A stretch of 64,000 nucleotides of DNA from Arion vulgaris (taxonomy: Eukaryota > Mollusca > Gastropoda > Stylommatophora > Arionidae): positions 47,009,533-47,073,532 of the forward strand of contig CM036754.1 of assembly GCA_020796225.1 (NCBI GenBank), in the 5' to 3' direction. The stretch's first letter is position 1. Each line of letters starts with the position of its first letter. This document shows positions 33,888-45,537 of this stretch, piece after piece. Under the pieces are notes generated by a model that did not search any database, was not told the origin of the DNA, and saw only the letters and a list, made by a program, of their open reading frames with translations. A program made the position numbers and the translations under genes.

Positions 33888-34052
33888 GTAGTCTACCGCT
33901 TACCGTGTGTCTACCGCTTACCGTGTGTCTCCGTGTGTCCACCGCTTACCGTGTGTCTACCGCTTACCGTGTGTCTACCGCTTACCGTGTGTCCACCGCT
34001 TACCGTGTGTCCACCACTTACCGTGTGTCCACCACTTACCGTGTGTCTACCG
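33888..34052. repeat. Minisatellite, 18-bp unit, about 9 copies
   Basis: Unit taccgtgtgtctaccgct, with ccaccact and ccaccgct variants in the last copies. The plus strand encodes the fortuitous VCLPLT or RVSTAY hexapeptides. Confidence 0.9.
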
Positions 34053-34418
34053 AGAATGTTGTTGTTTTAACAAAGTTGACGTCGAACAACATTTCCACGG
34101 CCCGTGTCACTAGTGTAAAATATTCTCAACATAGCTATCGCCGACAACCTCATCATGATGGCATGTGTATGTTGATACTGTCAATGACACACACCACTCG
34201 CACCAACAACCTTGTATTTTTCACTAACACATGATAGTTCTTAGAGGATGACTGTTGCAACAGATAGTACCCCCTTCCCTCCTATAACCTGCCCCGTTCT
34301 GTCTTCCTTGCTAGTTTACGATCTCAATCTTTCACTTTGTGCCGAAATCAAAATCTTTCCATTTGTTTCTTGCCAATCGCCCTTATATTACCGGGGCTCG
34401 CACGGGGAGCAAAGAGTA
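34053..34418. other. Unique sequence, no gene identified
   Basis: About 365 bases without recognisable gene, RNA or transposon motif; no open frame of note apart from short ones extending from the neighbouring arrays. Confidence 0.4.
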
Positions 34419-35524
34419 GTAACACTACGACCTACAAATCGTGTGGTAAGGTAACACTACGACCTACAAATCGTGTGGTAAGGTAACACTACGACCTACA
34501 AATCGTGTGGTAAGGTAACACTACGACCTACAAATCGTGTGGTAAGGTAACACTACGACCTACAAATCGTGTGGTAAGGTAACACTACGACCTACAAATC
34601 GTGTGGTAAGGTAACACTACGACCTACAAATCGTGTGGTAAGGTAACACTACGACCTACAAATCGTGTGGTAAGGTAACACTACGACCTACAAATCGTGT
34701 GGTAAGGTAACACTACGACCTACAAATCGTGTGGTAAGGTAACACTACGACCTACAAATCGTGTGGTAAGGTAACACTACGACCTACAAATCGTGTGGTA
34801 AGGTAACACTACGACCTACAAATCGTGTGGTAAGGTAACACTACGACCTACAAATCGTGTGGTAAGGTAACACTACGACCTACAAATCGTGTGGTAAGGT
34901 AACACTACGACCTACAAATCGTGTGGTAAGGTAACACTACGACCTACAAATCGTGTGGTAAGGTAACACTACGACCTACAAATCGTGTGGTAAGGTAACA
35001 CTACGACCTACAAATCGTGTGGTAAGGTAACACTACGACCTACAAATCGTGTGGTAAGGTAACACTACGACCTACAAATCATGTGGTAAGGTAACACTAC
35101 GACCTACAAATCATGTGGTAAGGTAACACTACGACCTACAAATCATGTGGTAAGGTAACACTACGACCTACAAATCGTGTGGTAAGGTAACACTACGACC
35201 TACAAATCGTGTGGTAAGGTAACACTACGACCTACAAATCGTGTGGTAAGGTAACACTACGACCTACAAATCGTGTGGTAAGGTAACACTACGACCTACA
35301 AATCATGTGGTAAGGTAACACTACGACCTACAAATCGTGTGGTAAGGTAACACTACGACCTACAAATCGTGTGGTAAGGTAACACTACGACCTACAAATC
35401 GTGGTAGTAACACTACGACCTACAAATCGTGTGGTAGGTAACACACGACCTACAAATCGTGTGGTAAGGTAACACTACGACCTACAAATCGTGTAGGTAA
35501 CACTACGACCTACAAATCGTGTGG
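34419..35524. repeat. Minisatellite, 32-bp unit, about 34 copies
   Basis: Unit aacactacgacctacaaatc plus gtgtggtaaggt, almost invariant except for an atg-for-gtg variant in two runs near 35080-35310. The last four units (after 35400) carry deletions. The high identity points to recent expansion or homogenisation. Confidence 0.97.
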
Positions 35525-35730
35525 TGGCCTGCTCAACTGGAGGTATATGGGGCATAGGAAACTACCTTAGTAAATAAATAAGCGTCGCAGAAATCGCAGC
35601 TGCTGGCCTACTAGTATGCGCATTACTGTCACAACGTACAATCGCTCTCATGCTCGGATCGCATAGAAATCACAGAGTGGTTAACAAATCGTCGATAAGG
35701 AGCATTCGAAGAAGAAGTTTCTTGCCAATA
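35525..35730 (-). mobile_element. Dispersed repeat family 2, copy 3 (antisense)
   Basis: The reverse complement reads cttcttcttcgaatgctcc, tgttaaccactctgtgattt, gattgtacgttgtgacagta, then tttatttactaaggtagttt, matching copies 1 and 2 in order. It lies between two arrays. Confidence 0.65.
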
Positions 35731-35747
35731 ATATGATCAATGACTTT

Positions 35748-36478
35748 TGTTCCTCTCCTCCCTTCTCTGTATATCTCCTCCCTTCTCTGTATATCTCCTC
35801 CCTTCTCTGTCTCTCCTCCCTTCTCTGTATATCTCCTCCCTTCTCTGTATATCTCCTCCCTTCTCTGTATATCTCCTCCCTTCTCTGTATATCTCCTCCT
35901 TCTCTGTATATCTCCTCCTTCTTTGTATCTCTCGTCCCTTCTCTGTATTTCTCCTCCCTTCTTTGTATCTCTCTCGTCCCTTCTCTGTATTTGTCCTCCC
36001 TTCTCTATGTCTCTCCTCCCTTCTCTGTTTCTCTCCTTCTTTCTCTGTATATCTCCTCCCTTCTTTGTATCTTTTGTCCTTTCTCTGTTTGTCTCCTCCC
36101 TTCCCTGTTTCTCTTCTCTGTATATCTCCTCCTTTCTCAGTATCTCTCCTCCCTTCTTTATATCTCTCCTCCTTTCTCAGTATCTCTCCTCCTTTATATC
36201 TCTCCTCCTTTCTCTGTATCTCTCCTCCCTTCTTTATATCTCTCCTCCTTTCTCTGTATCTCTCCTCCTTTCTCTGTATCTCTCCTCCCTTCTTTATATC
36301 TCTCCTCCTTTCTCTGTATCTCTCCTCCCTTCTTTATATCTCTCCTCCTTTCTCTGTATCTCCCCTCCTTTCTCTGTATCTCTCCTCCTTCTTTATATCT
36401 CTCCTCCTTTCTCTGTATCTCCTCCTTCTTTATATCTCCTCCTTTCTCTGTATCTCTCCTCCTTTCTCTGTTTCTCTC
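35748..36478. repeat. Pyrimidine-rich minisatellite, 17-20-bp units
   Basis: Units of ttctctgtatatctcctccc (20 bp) on the left change to shorter tctctgtatctctcctcctt-type units on the right. The plus strand is strongly pyrimidine-biased over 730 bases. All three plus frames stay open for about 250 codons of Ser/Leu/Pro-rich repeat, which I regard as artefacts. Confidence 0.95.
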
Positions 36479-36819
36479 TCTAGAGAGATTGCTCATTACT
36501 AGTCCATCATCTAAGCTACCAAGGGAAATCACTAATCAACAGATCAGTATGGCTAGTCTCTCTGTTTAATCATAGCCGTTAACCCGACCTACCCAAAGTA
36601 ACAGTTGACCAGAGTGTCGTCCATCAGGCAGTCGTCACCTGCTAGATGTGTTCTTTCATTGATTCGACGAAATCGACAGGGAAAGCGAGCTCATGGACTC
36701 GCGTCTCCTGGCAACCAGTGACTGAACTAAATATAGTAACACAGCAGTATCGATCTCGTAAGGTGATCATTATGAACTAGCTTGTGACATATATTAAAAT
36801 GACCTTGCAGAGATATTCA
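36479..36819. other. Unique sequence, no gene identified
   Basis: No gene, RNA or transposon motif recognised between the pyrimidine array and the 53-bp array. Confidence 0.4.
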
Positions 36820-37728
36820 GTGAACTCGGTACACAAATTGTGGAGATGATGTCGGGATGATGTCTGATGTTACATCCCATCAAGTGAACTCGGTACACAA
36901 ACTGTGGAGATGATGTCGGGTGTTACATCCCATCAAGTGAACTCGGTACGCAAACTGTGGAGATGATGTCTGATGTTACATCCCATCAAGTGAACTCGGT
37001 ACACAAACTGTGGAGATGATGTCTGATGTTGCATCCCATCAACTGAACTCGGTACACAAACTGTGGAGATGATGTCTGATGTTACATCCCATCAAGTGAA
37101 CTCGGTACACAAACTGTGGAAATGATGTCTGATGTTACATCCCATCAAGTGAACTCGGTACACAAACTGTGGAGATGATGTCTGATGTTGCATCCCATCA
37201 AGTGAACTCGGTACACAAACTGTGGAGATGATGTCTGATGTTGCATCCCATCATGTGAACTCGGTACACAAACTGTGGAGATGATGTCTGATGTTGCATC
37301 CCATCAAGTGAACTCGGTACACAAACTGTGGAGATGATGTCTGATGTTGCATCCCATCAACTGAACTCGGTACACAAACTGTGGAGATGATGTCTGATGT
37401 TGCATCCCATCAAGTGAACTCGCTACACAAACTGTGGAGATGATGTCTGATGTTACATCCCATCAAGTGAACTCGGTACACAAACTGTGGAGATGATGTC
37501 TGATGTTACATCCCATCAAGTGAACTCGGTACACAAACTGTGGAGATGATGTCTGATGTTACATCCCATCAAGTGAACTCGGTACACAAACTGTGGAGAT
37601 GATGTCTGATGTTGCATCCCATCAAGTGAACTCGGTACACAAACTGTGGAGATGATGTCTGATGTTACATCCCATCAAGTGAACTCGGTACACAAACTGT
37701 GGAGATGATGTCTGGTGTTGCATCCCTC
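36820..37728. repeat. Minisatellite, 53-bp unit, about 17 copies
   Basis: Unit gtgaactcggtacacaaact, gtggagatgatgtctgatgt, tacatcccatcaa, with ttgcatccc and ttacatccc variants. An antisense LINE 3' end begins immediately after the last copy. Confidence 0.95.
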
Positions 37729-37734
37729 ATGGTT

Positions 37735-37985
37735 ACTTACTTTCTTACTTATTCCTCGTGGGTCAACAGTCGTTCGTCACTTTTCTCGGTCTCTGTCTGT
37801 TTTCTTGATGGTCTCCCATGATAGTCGAGCACTCTTCAGTTCCTCAAGAAGACTTCGTTTTCCTTGTGGTTTCCACCCAAGTGCTTGTCTAGTGACACTC
37901 GACTGTGTTTTCCGTAGGGTATGCCCAACCCATCGCCATTCCTTCCTCTTAACCTGGGTCATGATACACCAGGAGAACGACATTT
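37735..37985 (-). mobile_element. LINE 3' end, antisense (same family as 7496-7867)
   Basis: The minus strand reads MTQVKRKEWRWVGHTLRKTQ, SSVTRQALGWKPQGK, then after a deletion SLLEELKSARLSWETIKKTD and RDREKSDERLLTHEE. Compared with the copy at 7496 it lacks the GGTKQTWRR stretch. It is bounded on both sides by minisatellites, as is the copy at 7496 on its 5' side. Confidence 0.8.
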
Positions 37986-37989
37986 ATAT

Positions 37990-38785
37990 TATCTACATAT
38001 AGTCTAGTCAAGGAATTGTAAATGTAACATTTATCTACATATTGTCTAGTCAAGGAATTGTAAACGTAACAAGAAAGATGTAACATTTATCTACATATTG
38101 TCTAGTCAAGGAATTGTAAATGTAACATTTATCTACATATTGTCTAGTCAAGGAATTGTAAACGTAACAAGAAAGATGTAACATTTATCTACATATTGTC
38201 TAGTCAAGGAATTGTAAATGTAACATTTATCTACATATTGTCTAGTCAAGGAATTGTAAACGTAAGAAGTGTAACATTTATCTACATAGTCTAGTCAAGG
38301 AATTGTAAACGTAACAAGAAAGATGTAACATTTATCTACATATTGTCTAGTCAAGGAATTGTAAATGTAACATTTATCTACATATTGTCTAGTCAAGGAA
38401 TTGTAAATGTAACATTTATCTACATATTGTCTAGTCAAGGAATTGTAAACGTAAAAGAAAGAGTAACATTTATCTACATATTGTCTAGTCAAGGAATTGT
38501 AAATGTAACATTTATCTACATATAGTCTAGTCAAGGAATTGTAAATGTAACAAGAAAGAGATAACATTTATCTACATAGTCTAGTCAAGAATTGTAAATG
38601 TAACAAGAAAGAGATAACATTTATCTATTGTCTAGTCAAGGAATTGTTAATGTAATAAGAAAGAGATAACATTTATCTACATATAGTCTAGTCAAGGAAT
38701 TGTTAATGTAATAAGAAAGAGATAACATTTATCTACATATAGTCTAGTCAACGAATTGTAAATATAATTAGAAAGAGATAACATC
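37990..38785. repeat. Minisatellite, 42-bp unit with 17-bp insert variants
   Basis: Core acatttatctacatattgtc, tagtcaaggaattgtaaatg, ta; some units carry an extra acaagaaagatgta-type insertion (up to about 59 bp). Both types alternate on the left; the long type dominates on the right. Confidence 0.93.
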
Positions 38786-38789
38786 CCAA

Positions 38790-39054
38790 AAATGTGAATC
38801 CTCGCCGGTGCTACAATATATCAAGAAACAACAGATCAAATGGTTCGGACAAATATCAAGGTTACCACAAGACAGCAGTCTCATACAAAGAGCACTAGCA
38901 ATCAGATACAACAGCAACAGACAGAGGACGACCACGAAAACGATGGAACGACGGAATACCCGAGGTACTAAATTCCACTTTGTACAAAGCGCATAATGAT
39001 GCTCGCTCCATATGCCTCTTATTTCGGCCTGATGCCGAAAGGCTAAACTGGCAT
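38790..39054 (+). mobile_element. LINE 3' end (RTE-like) with microsatellite tail
   Basis: Encodes [38 protein letters not shown], then after a frameshift [17 protein letters not shown] and [15 protein letters not shown]. It is homologous to [19 protein letters not shown] at 13840. The element ends in gatgccgaaaggctaaactg and passes directly into (gata)n/(ggat)n, so the microsatellite probably grew from the LINE tail. Confidence 0.8.
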
Positions 39055-39089
39055 AGCGGATGGATAGATATAAAGATAGATAGACAGAC

Positions 39090-39123
<34 letters not shown>

Positions 39124-39474
39124 GGATGGATGGATGAGATGGATGGATGGATGGATGGATGGATGGATGGATGGATGGATGGATGGATGGATGGATGGAT
39201 AGATAGTGATAGATACATGGATGGATGGATGGATAGATACATGGATAGATAGTGATAGATGCATGGATGGATAGATAGTGATGGATGGATGGATGGGTAG
39301 TGATAGATAGATGGATGGATGGATAGATAGTGATAGATATGATAGATACATGGATGATAGATACATGGATGGATAGATAGTGATAGATACATGGATGGAT
39401 GGGTAGTGATAGATACATGGATGGATGGATGGATAGATAGTGATAGATACATGGATGGATGGATGGATAGTGTG
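39055..39474. repeat. (GATA)n/(GGAT)n microsatellite block
   Basis: About 420 bases of tagatagatagata and atggatggatggat with recurring agtgatagatacatggatgg blocks. On the minus strand it gives open frames of Ser/Ile/His/Tyr repeats, which are not genes. Confidence 0.97.
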
Positions 39475-40318
39475 GATGAACTACTACACAAGAGTCTGTA
39501 TTATCTTATACAAGTCTGTGTGATCGTATAAGAGTTCTTATCTCAGCTTATCCGTCTGTCTGTATCTACTTATATGTCTTTCTCAGCTTACCTTCTGCCT
39601 TTGGGTTTCATGTGTCTATTCTTGCTTAAATATCTGTTTTTACCAGATTTGTCTCAGTCTATATGCATGTCTGTCTGTCCCAGCTTAAACGTTTGTTGTT
39701 CTCAACCTAGATGTTTGTTTGTTTGTTTGTTTCAATCTCAGTTTGGAATATCTTCATTGCACTCCGGACATGTCCATAGGTGCTCCGATCTCCTTTGCAA
39801 TATCTCCAACCACGTCCAGCGACTAACGTATACAACTAAGCGACGAGAATCCAAGATTGCATTTTTGAGGTTCTTGTTCGAGACATTGTTACATGATGTC
39901 ATTTTCTCGGTTATGTACCTTTGATAACAAAGATCTTCATTTGGTTAAAAGCTATCTCCCTTAATAAGATTACAAATTGTGATGTTTGGTGTGCAATCTG
40001 GTGCGACATGGAGCAGCTATAGAAATCTCATATTTGTTCGATTATCATCATCAATGTTGTTCCCTCTCACTTCAACTGATATTAACACTTTCATAAATCG
40101 ATCTCAAGGAAATGTTGTACCTTGCACTGATGGTACAATCTTGATAGACTGGTGTACTTTGTATGTACACCTTTTGATGTTTTCCTTCCCAATTAGATCT
40201 GTTTTCTCCATTACTCCCTTGCCCTCAACTCGTATGTCGTTTATTCAAAGACAAAGTGCGTGTCTAACAACGTATTCTCCATGCATGATATGCAAACGGT
40301 TTCTTTATATTTACTTTC
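39475..40318. other. No gene identified; contains short dispersed segment
   Basis: 39490-39730 is T-rich with loose repetition of tctcagctta and gtctgtctgt. 39758-39830 shares ggacatgtccataggtgctc with 1848-1915. From 39960 to 40318 nothing recognisable; the 185-codon plus-strand open frame starting at 39979 reads mostly through antisense LINE sequence and is not credible. Confidence 0.5.
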
Positions 40319-40680
40319 ATCATCATCATCAAGTAGCGTGTCCCTTCCGGAACTTGGCTCCCATGACAGAAGTCCTCAAAAACTCTCTGTTCTGTGCAAG
40401 TTGGCGGGCGTCAGCAGTAGTCATTCTCAGATTGTCAATGACATTTGGCACCCATCGTCTTCTATGTCTTCCTCTAATTCTTCTTCCAAGCACCATTCCT
40501 CCAAAAGTATCTTCTCTAGGCACTCATGTCGTTTGATGGGTCCGACATATTTAATTCTCCTTGATGTTATGCTTTTTAATAGATACTTATTTTACATTCT
40601 ACAAATTCTAGCAGTCGGGTACGTCATTACCTACTGTTTCACCATTCTCTCCTGAACTCTCTTTCACATCTTATCTTGCC
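40319..40680 (-). mobile_element. Antisense LINE 3' end with (GAT)n tail
   Basis: The minus strand carries CRTHQTT, PREDTFGGMVLGRR, RGRHRRRWVPNVIDNLRMTT and ADARQLAQNREFLRTSVMGA, then KFRKGHAT. This is the basic GRxRRRW plus N-R-xxR terminal block typical of RTE-like LINEs. The element ends at the (gat)n tail (40318-40330 on the plus strand). The 5' part is missing and the boundary near 40680 is approximate. Confidence 0.75.
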
Positions 40681-41104
40681 GTCTAGTTCATTTCTGTTAT
40701 CAATTAGAGATAACTCTTGCTAACTTCTGTGTCAATTGTTTTTTAAAGTTATTTCCCATGTTTAGCGAGTTCTCCTGACACCATGTCAGTCTGATTCATT
40801 ATTGGCAGCATTTCTAGAATATCGTTCTATCGATCAGCTATACAATAGACGATCCGTTCACAGGTTCCACACAGAAGCCGCCACTACACTGAGTTTCAAC
40901 AAGCGTTGTGTGTGCGCGTGAACACACTTCTATTTCTTCATCCCAATATCTCGCCACCACCCTCTTCCCCCATCTTTTTTTTTTTTTTGTTGGTTGTTGT
41001 TTAATACGTTTAGTCAATGGCTGCCTGTTTGGTGGACTGCTCTTGCCTGCCACACAAATCAATACTTTTCAATTCATACTTGGTATTGCTGGTTCAACAA
41101 TGGA
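40681..41104. other. No gene identified
   Basis: Contains a T14 run at 40977-40990, which could be a degraded poly(A) tail of an antisense retroposon, and otherwise nothing recognisable. It may include 3' untranslated sequence of the LINE to its right. Confidence 0.4.
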
Positions 41105-43170
41105 GGTTGTTCTTTGTCAGAGTTGGTGTACAACAATAATAGCCGTCCATCGCAAGCGACGAGGACAACAATCTCAGACGTGTGCTGTTGCACCTCTCTG
41201 GTGTGTGCGGAGGTGACTGTAGAGTCCAATCCTAGAACATAATCCCCGACCACAGGTAGGGCATACATGATCAAGGTTATACATGTGCGTGTTGTGTGCT
41301 CTGTCTTTTCGCGCTGCTCGTTTTCTCTGTGACTCAACAATACGATGATTCTCAGCTATTCGGTTCCTCTTTTGTTGTTACAGCGCCACATTTGGCGATC
41401 TTGCGCAAGGATTCCCAGCACGTATTGTCTATATCGAAGCATTTCAGAGACACTTTAAGAGTGTCTTTAAAGCGCTTTTTCTGTCCACCAGCTAAACGTC
41501 TGCCCCCTTCAAGCTCGCCATACATCAACTGTTTTGGGATGCGTTTATCAGGCATTCGAGCAACGTGACCGACCCATCTCAGTTGGACCTTCTGCAACAG
41601 GGTGTTGACGCTTGGGATCTTTGCTCTTGTGAGGACTTCGCTGTCTGGAATTTTGTCCTGCCAGTTTATTTTTAGTATTCTGCGTAGACAGCTTGTGTGG
41701 AAATGGTTTAATTTTCTTGCGTGTCTGCTATACACTGTCCATGTCTCGCTTGTTTACAACAGCGTGGTTAGCACTATGGCCTGGTAAACTTTCAACTTTG
41801 TGGCTATGCTTATCCCCTTCCGCTCCCACACAGTGACACGTAACCTTCCGAACGCAGCGCTTGCTTTGGATATCCTATTGTTGACCTCAGAATCTATGTT
41901 TGCCGATCTGGATAGGAGGCTATCAAGCTAAGCAAAGTTGTCCTTTGACAGGAGACGCTAGTGTTTAATGTTGATGACTGGATCGTAATACTGTTCTCTA
42001 GGGCGGGCTGGAACATGACCTCTGTTTTTTTGTGTGTTAATGGTGAGGCCAAACTTATCACAGGCCATTGAGAACTTGTCCATGTAAGTCTGCATTTCTT
42101 CCTCAGAGTTGGTAGCGGGGGCGGCGCAGTCATCAGCAAACAACAGGTTTGAGATAGTTGATTCTTTTACCTTGGTGGAGGATTTTAACCTCCGAAGATT
42201 GAATAGATTATCGTCTGTCCTGTATCTAATCTTTACCCTATGTTCGTCGCCTTCCCAAAAGACATCTGTGAGCATGGCAGCAAACATCATGCTGAAGAGT
42301 GTTGGGGCCAGTACACAGCCCTGTTTGACGCCATTGGTGACATGGAAGGCTTCCGACAGCTTCCCTTCATCAAGTACACGTGCCATCATGCCCTCGTGAA
42401 ACTGTTGGACGATCTTGATTAATTTCACTGGGCATTCAAATTTTTCCATGATCTTCCATAGACCCTCTCTGTTGACCGTGTCGAAAGCCTTCGTCAGATC
42501 GACAAAGACCATATAGAGGTTACGGTGCTGCTCTTGACATTTCTCCTGTAATTGGCGAGCAGTAAATATCATGTCTGCTGTTCCACGACCCGCTCTGAAG
42601 CCACATTGGATCTCAGGGAGTAAATCCTGTTCCAGGTGTTCAATTAAGCGATTGAGGAGGACTCTGGCCAGTATCTTGTCTGCAATTGACAGGGGAGGAG
42701 ATCCCCTGTGGTTATCACAGGCCTGGCGGTTTCCTTTGCGCTTGTACAGGTGGACAATAGTGGCATCCTTTAGTTCCTGTGGCACACGTTTGTTGCAACA
42801 AATGGATGTAAGTAGTTCTGTCAATATCAGCATGGGCCCTCCTTCTTTGTAGACTTCGGTTGGTATTGAGTCCGCACCCGGTGCCTTCCGCTGGACATCT
42901 GGCTTGTTGCCTTCTTGACCTCTTCTAGCAGTAGGTGGAATATCAAGCTTGGCATTGATTGGGACCTGGGGCATGCGCTCTATGGCTTCATAACATATAG
43001 TGGATGGATGGTTGAGGACAGAACGGAAGTGTTCTGCCCAGCGGTTTAGTATCTGAGGCTTGTCAGTTAATAGCCTTTCTCCATCTTTATCTAGGATAGG
43101 GTGGGGTGAGAATGTTGAGGGCCATAAACAGTTTTCAGGGCATCATAGAAGCGTTTGGAATCATGTATTT
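41105..43170 (-). mobile_element. Large antisense LINE: RT domain, C-terminal region and terminal zinc finger
   Basis: Read from right to left: HDSKRFYDALKTVYGP, ILNRWAEHFRSVLNHPS, then from 42974 MPQVPINAKLDIPP, APGADSIPTEVYKEGGP, LYKRKGNRQACDNHRG, ILARVLLNRLIEHLEQD, CGFRAGRGTADMIFTARQLQ, FVDLTKAFDTVNREGLWKIM, NGVKQGCVLAPTLFSMMF and the catalytic FADD (42129-42140). From 41735 the C-terminal segment follows (ARKLNHFHTSCLRRILKINW, LRWVGHVARMPDKRIPKQL). It ends with a C2H2-type finger, CPTCGRGLCSRIGLYSHLRTH (Cys codons within 41252-41263, His within 41201-41215). The endonuclease is missing. Frameshifts near 41950, 41350 and 43095 inactivate it. This ORF is the longest LINE frame in the window (338 codons) and differs in family from the others. 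Confidence 0.9.
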
Positions 43171-43174
43171 TTGT

Positions 43175-44635
43175 ACAAAAATAGTGCTTGTTTGTTAGTC
43201 AGAGTTGGTGTACAACAATAGCGGTTGTTTGTTAGTCAGAGTTGGTGTACAACAATAGTGCTTGCTTGTTAGTCAGAGTTGGTGCACAACAATAGAGCTT
43301 GTTTGTTAGTCAGAGTTGGTGTACAACAATAGAGCTTGTTTGTTGGTCAGAGTTGGTGTACAACAATAGTGCTTGCTTGTTAGTCAGAGTTGGTGTACAA
43401 CAATAGTGCTTGCTTGTTGGTCAGAGTTGGTGTACAACAATAGAGCTTGTTTGTTAGTCAGAGTTGGTGTACAACAATAGAGCTTGTTTGTTAGTCAGAG
43501 TTGGTGTACAACAATAGCGATTGTTTGTTAGTCAGAGTTGGTGTACAACAATAGCGATTGTTTGTTAGTCAGAGTTGGTGTACAACAATAGCGATTGTTT
43601 GTTAGTCAGAGTTGGTGTACAACAATGCGGTTGTTTGTTAGTCAGAGTTGGTGACAACAATAGGCTTGTTTGTTAGTCAGAGTTGGTGTACAACAATAGC
43701 GATTGTTTGTTAGTCAGAGTTGGTGTACAACAATAGCGGTTGTTTGTTGGTTAGAGTTGGTGTACAACAATAGCGGTTGTTTGTTAGTCAGAGTTGGTGT
43801 ACAACAATAGCGGTTGTTTGTTAGTCAGAGTTGGTGTACAACAATAGCGGTTGTTTGTTAGTCAGAGTTGGTGTACAACAATAGCGGTTGTTTGTTAGTC
43901 AGAGTTGGTGTACAACAATAGCGGTTGTTTGTTAGTCAGAGTTGGTGTACAACAATAGCGGTTGTTTGTTGGTCAGAGTTGGTGTACAACAATAGCGGTT
44001 GTTTGTTAGTCAGAGTTGGTGTACAACAATAGCGGTTGTTTGTTAGTCAGAGTTGGTGTACAACAATAGCGGTTGTTTGTTAGTCAGAGTTGGTGTACAA
44101 CAATAGCGGTTGTTTGTTAGTCTAGAGTTGGTGTCCACATATTTCTGTTATAGTTGGTTAGTTTTTGTTAGTCAGAGTTGGTGCACAACAATAGCGGTTG
44201 TTTGTTAGTCAGAGTTGGTGTACAACAATAGCGGTTGTTTGTTGGTTAGAGTTGGTGTACAACAATAGCGGTTGTTTGTTAGTCAGAGTTGGTGCACAAC
44301 AATAGCGTTGTTTGTTGTTAGAGTTGGTGTACAACAATAGCGGTTGTTTGTTAGTCAGAGTTGGTGCACAACAATAGCGGTTGTTTGTTAGTCAGAGTTG
44401 GTGTACAACAATAGCGGTTGTTTGTTAGTCAGAGTTGGTGCACAACAATAGCGGTTGTTTGTTGGTCAGAGTTGGTGTACAACAATAGCGGTTGTTTGTT
44501 AGTCAGAGTTGGTGTACAACAATAGCGGTTGTTTGTTGGTCAGAGTTGGTGTACAACAATAGCGGTTGTTTGTTAGTCAGAGTTGGTGTACAACAATAGC
44601 GGTTGTTTGTTGGTCAGAGTTGGTGTACAACAATT
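43175..44635 (-). repeat. 37-bp minisatellite matching the LINE 3' end, about 39 copies
   Basis: Unit gttagtcagagttggtgtac plus aacaatagcggttgttt. The segment at 41105-41145, at the 3' end of the adjacent antisense LINE, reads ggttgttctttgtcagagtt then ggtgtacaacaataatagcc. It is the same sequence in the same orientation, except for a few small indels. The array abuts the truncated 5' end of that LINE, so it may descend from the 3' end of a second LINE copy placed head to tail. One unit near 44120-44160 is disrupted. Confidence 0.9.
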
Positions 44636-45537
44636 GTGAAAGTGTTCCTTACCTAGATCTCCTTATCTACCCGTCTCGTCTGTAGTACTGGTGCCATGTA
44701 GTATTTCTGTTATTATTATTGGATTTATTATTTGGTTATTTATTGATGAAAAGTGTTGAATAAAACTGATATTTCTGAACTTTCAACTGAATTTATAACA
44801 TAATATAACCATGATTTAGAATATTGTGTGCTTTTTCAAATGAAATAACCTATATACAACAAAAATGTAACACAAGGATCACGCAACAGTTGTGGTCTTA
44901 TTTTTATACCTGAGCCCGTCTGCCGTATGTTATCGGAGGTCGCTATTTAACATTGAAGAGCTGGTATATTTATGCGTTCTCTATCTACCCCGAATGGAGA
45001 TCAAGAGTAGGCTGTTCTAGTAGTAGAAAACCAGGAGACTCTCTGGGCTGCTCAGTGATGCAGCAACCAAGGTAGGGTTCACTGGGCTCATCCCCCGCCA
45101 CCATATTGCTAGCTAATCATGCCGAGTTCTAATATGTTCTAAGCATGTATACAAATGTTTAAAACCAAATGGTCATCATGTCGTGGGTCACTGCAGCTTT
45201 ACAATGGCTGTCAGTTATCCCAAGGCTGCACATATTAGTACTCTATCCTCATGTCTGGGTTAGCATCATTCTGACTTCCTCCTTACAACCACGGAGACTG
45301 CATTGGCATTATCGGATAGAATACAAAGTTGTACAGATAATGCGCAGGCAAGGTTTTACAAGCAGAAACTCCCACTTCATAGTACCACATCACATGTTCT
45401 GATTGATAATAGGGGGGGTCAGAACTTACTGATGTACAAGAGTGGTTTATACGGGGTTATTGTAGAACCAACACTGAAGAAGAATAAGAAAGGGTGATGT
45501 CCTTTGTTCTATCCTCTATTCCTATTGTGTCTGTCAG
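44636..45537. other. No gene identified
   Basis: AT-rich on the left (44690-44880, including gttgaataaaactg, which contains an AATAAA signal, without an associated gene). The 77- and 64-codon open frames between 45169 and 45497 have no recognisable motif. I see no transposon or RNA signature. Confidence 0.4.

Noticed and set aside
39979..40536. 185-codon plus-strand protein
   Set aside because: Its second half is the complement of LINE coding sequence (GRHRRRWVPNVIDNLRMTT on the minus strand).
45169..45497. Host exon between LINE-rich blocks
   Set aside because: Two overlapping frames of 64 and 77 codons have no recognisable motif, and I could not place convincing splice sites around either.
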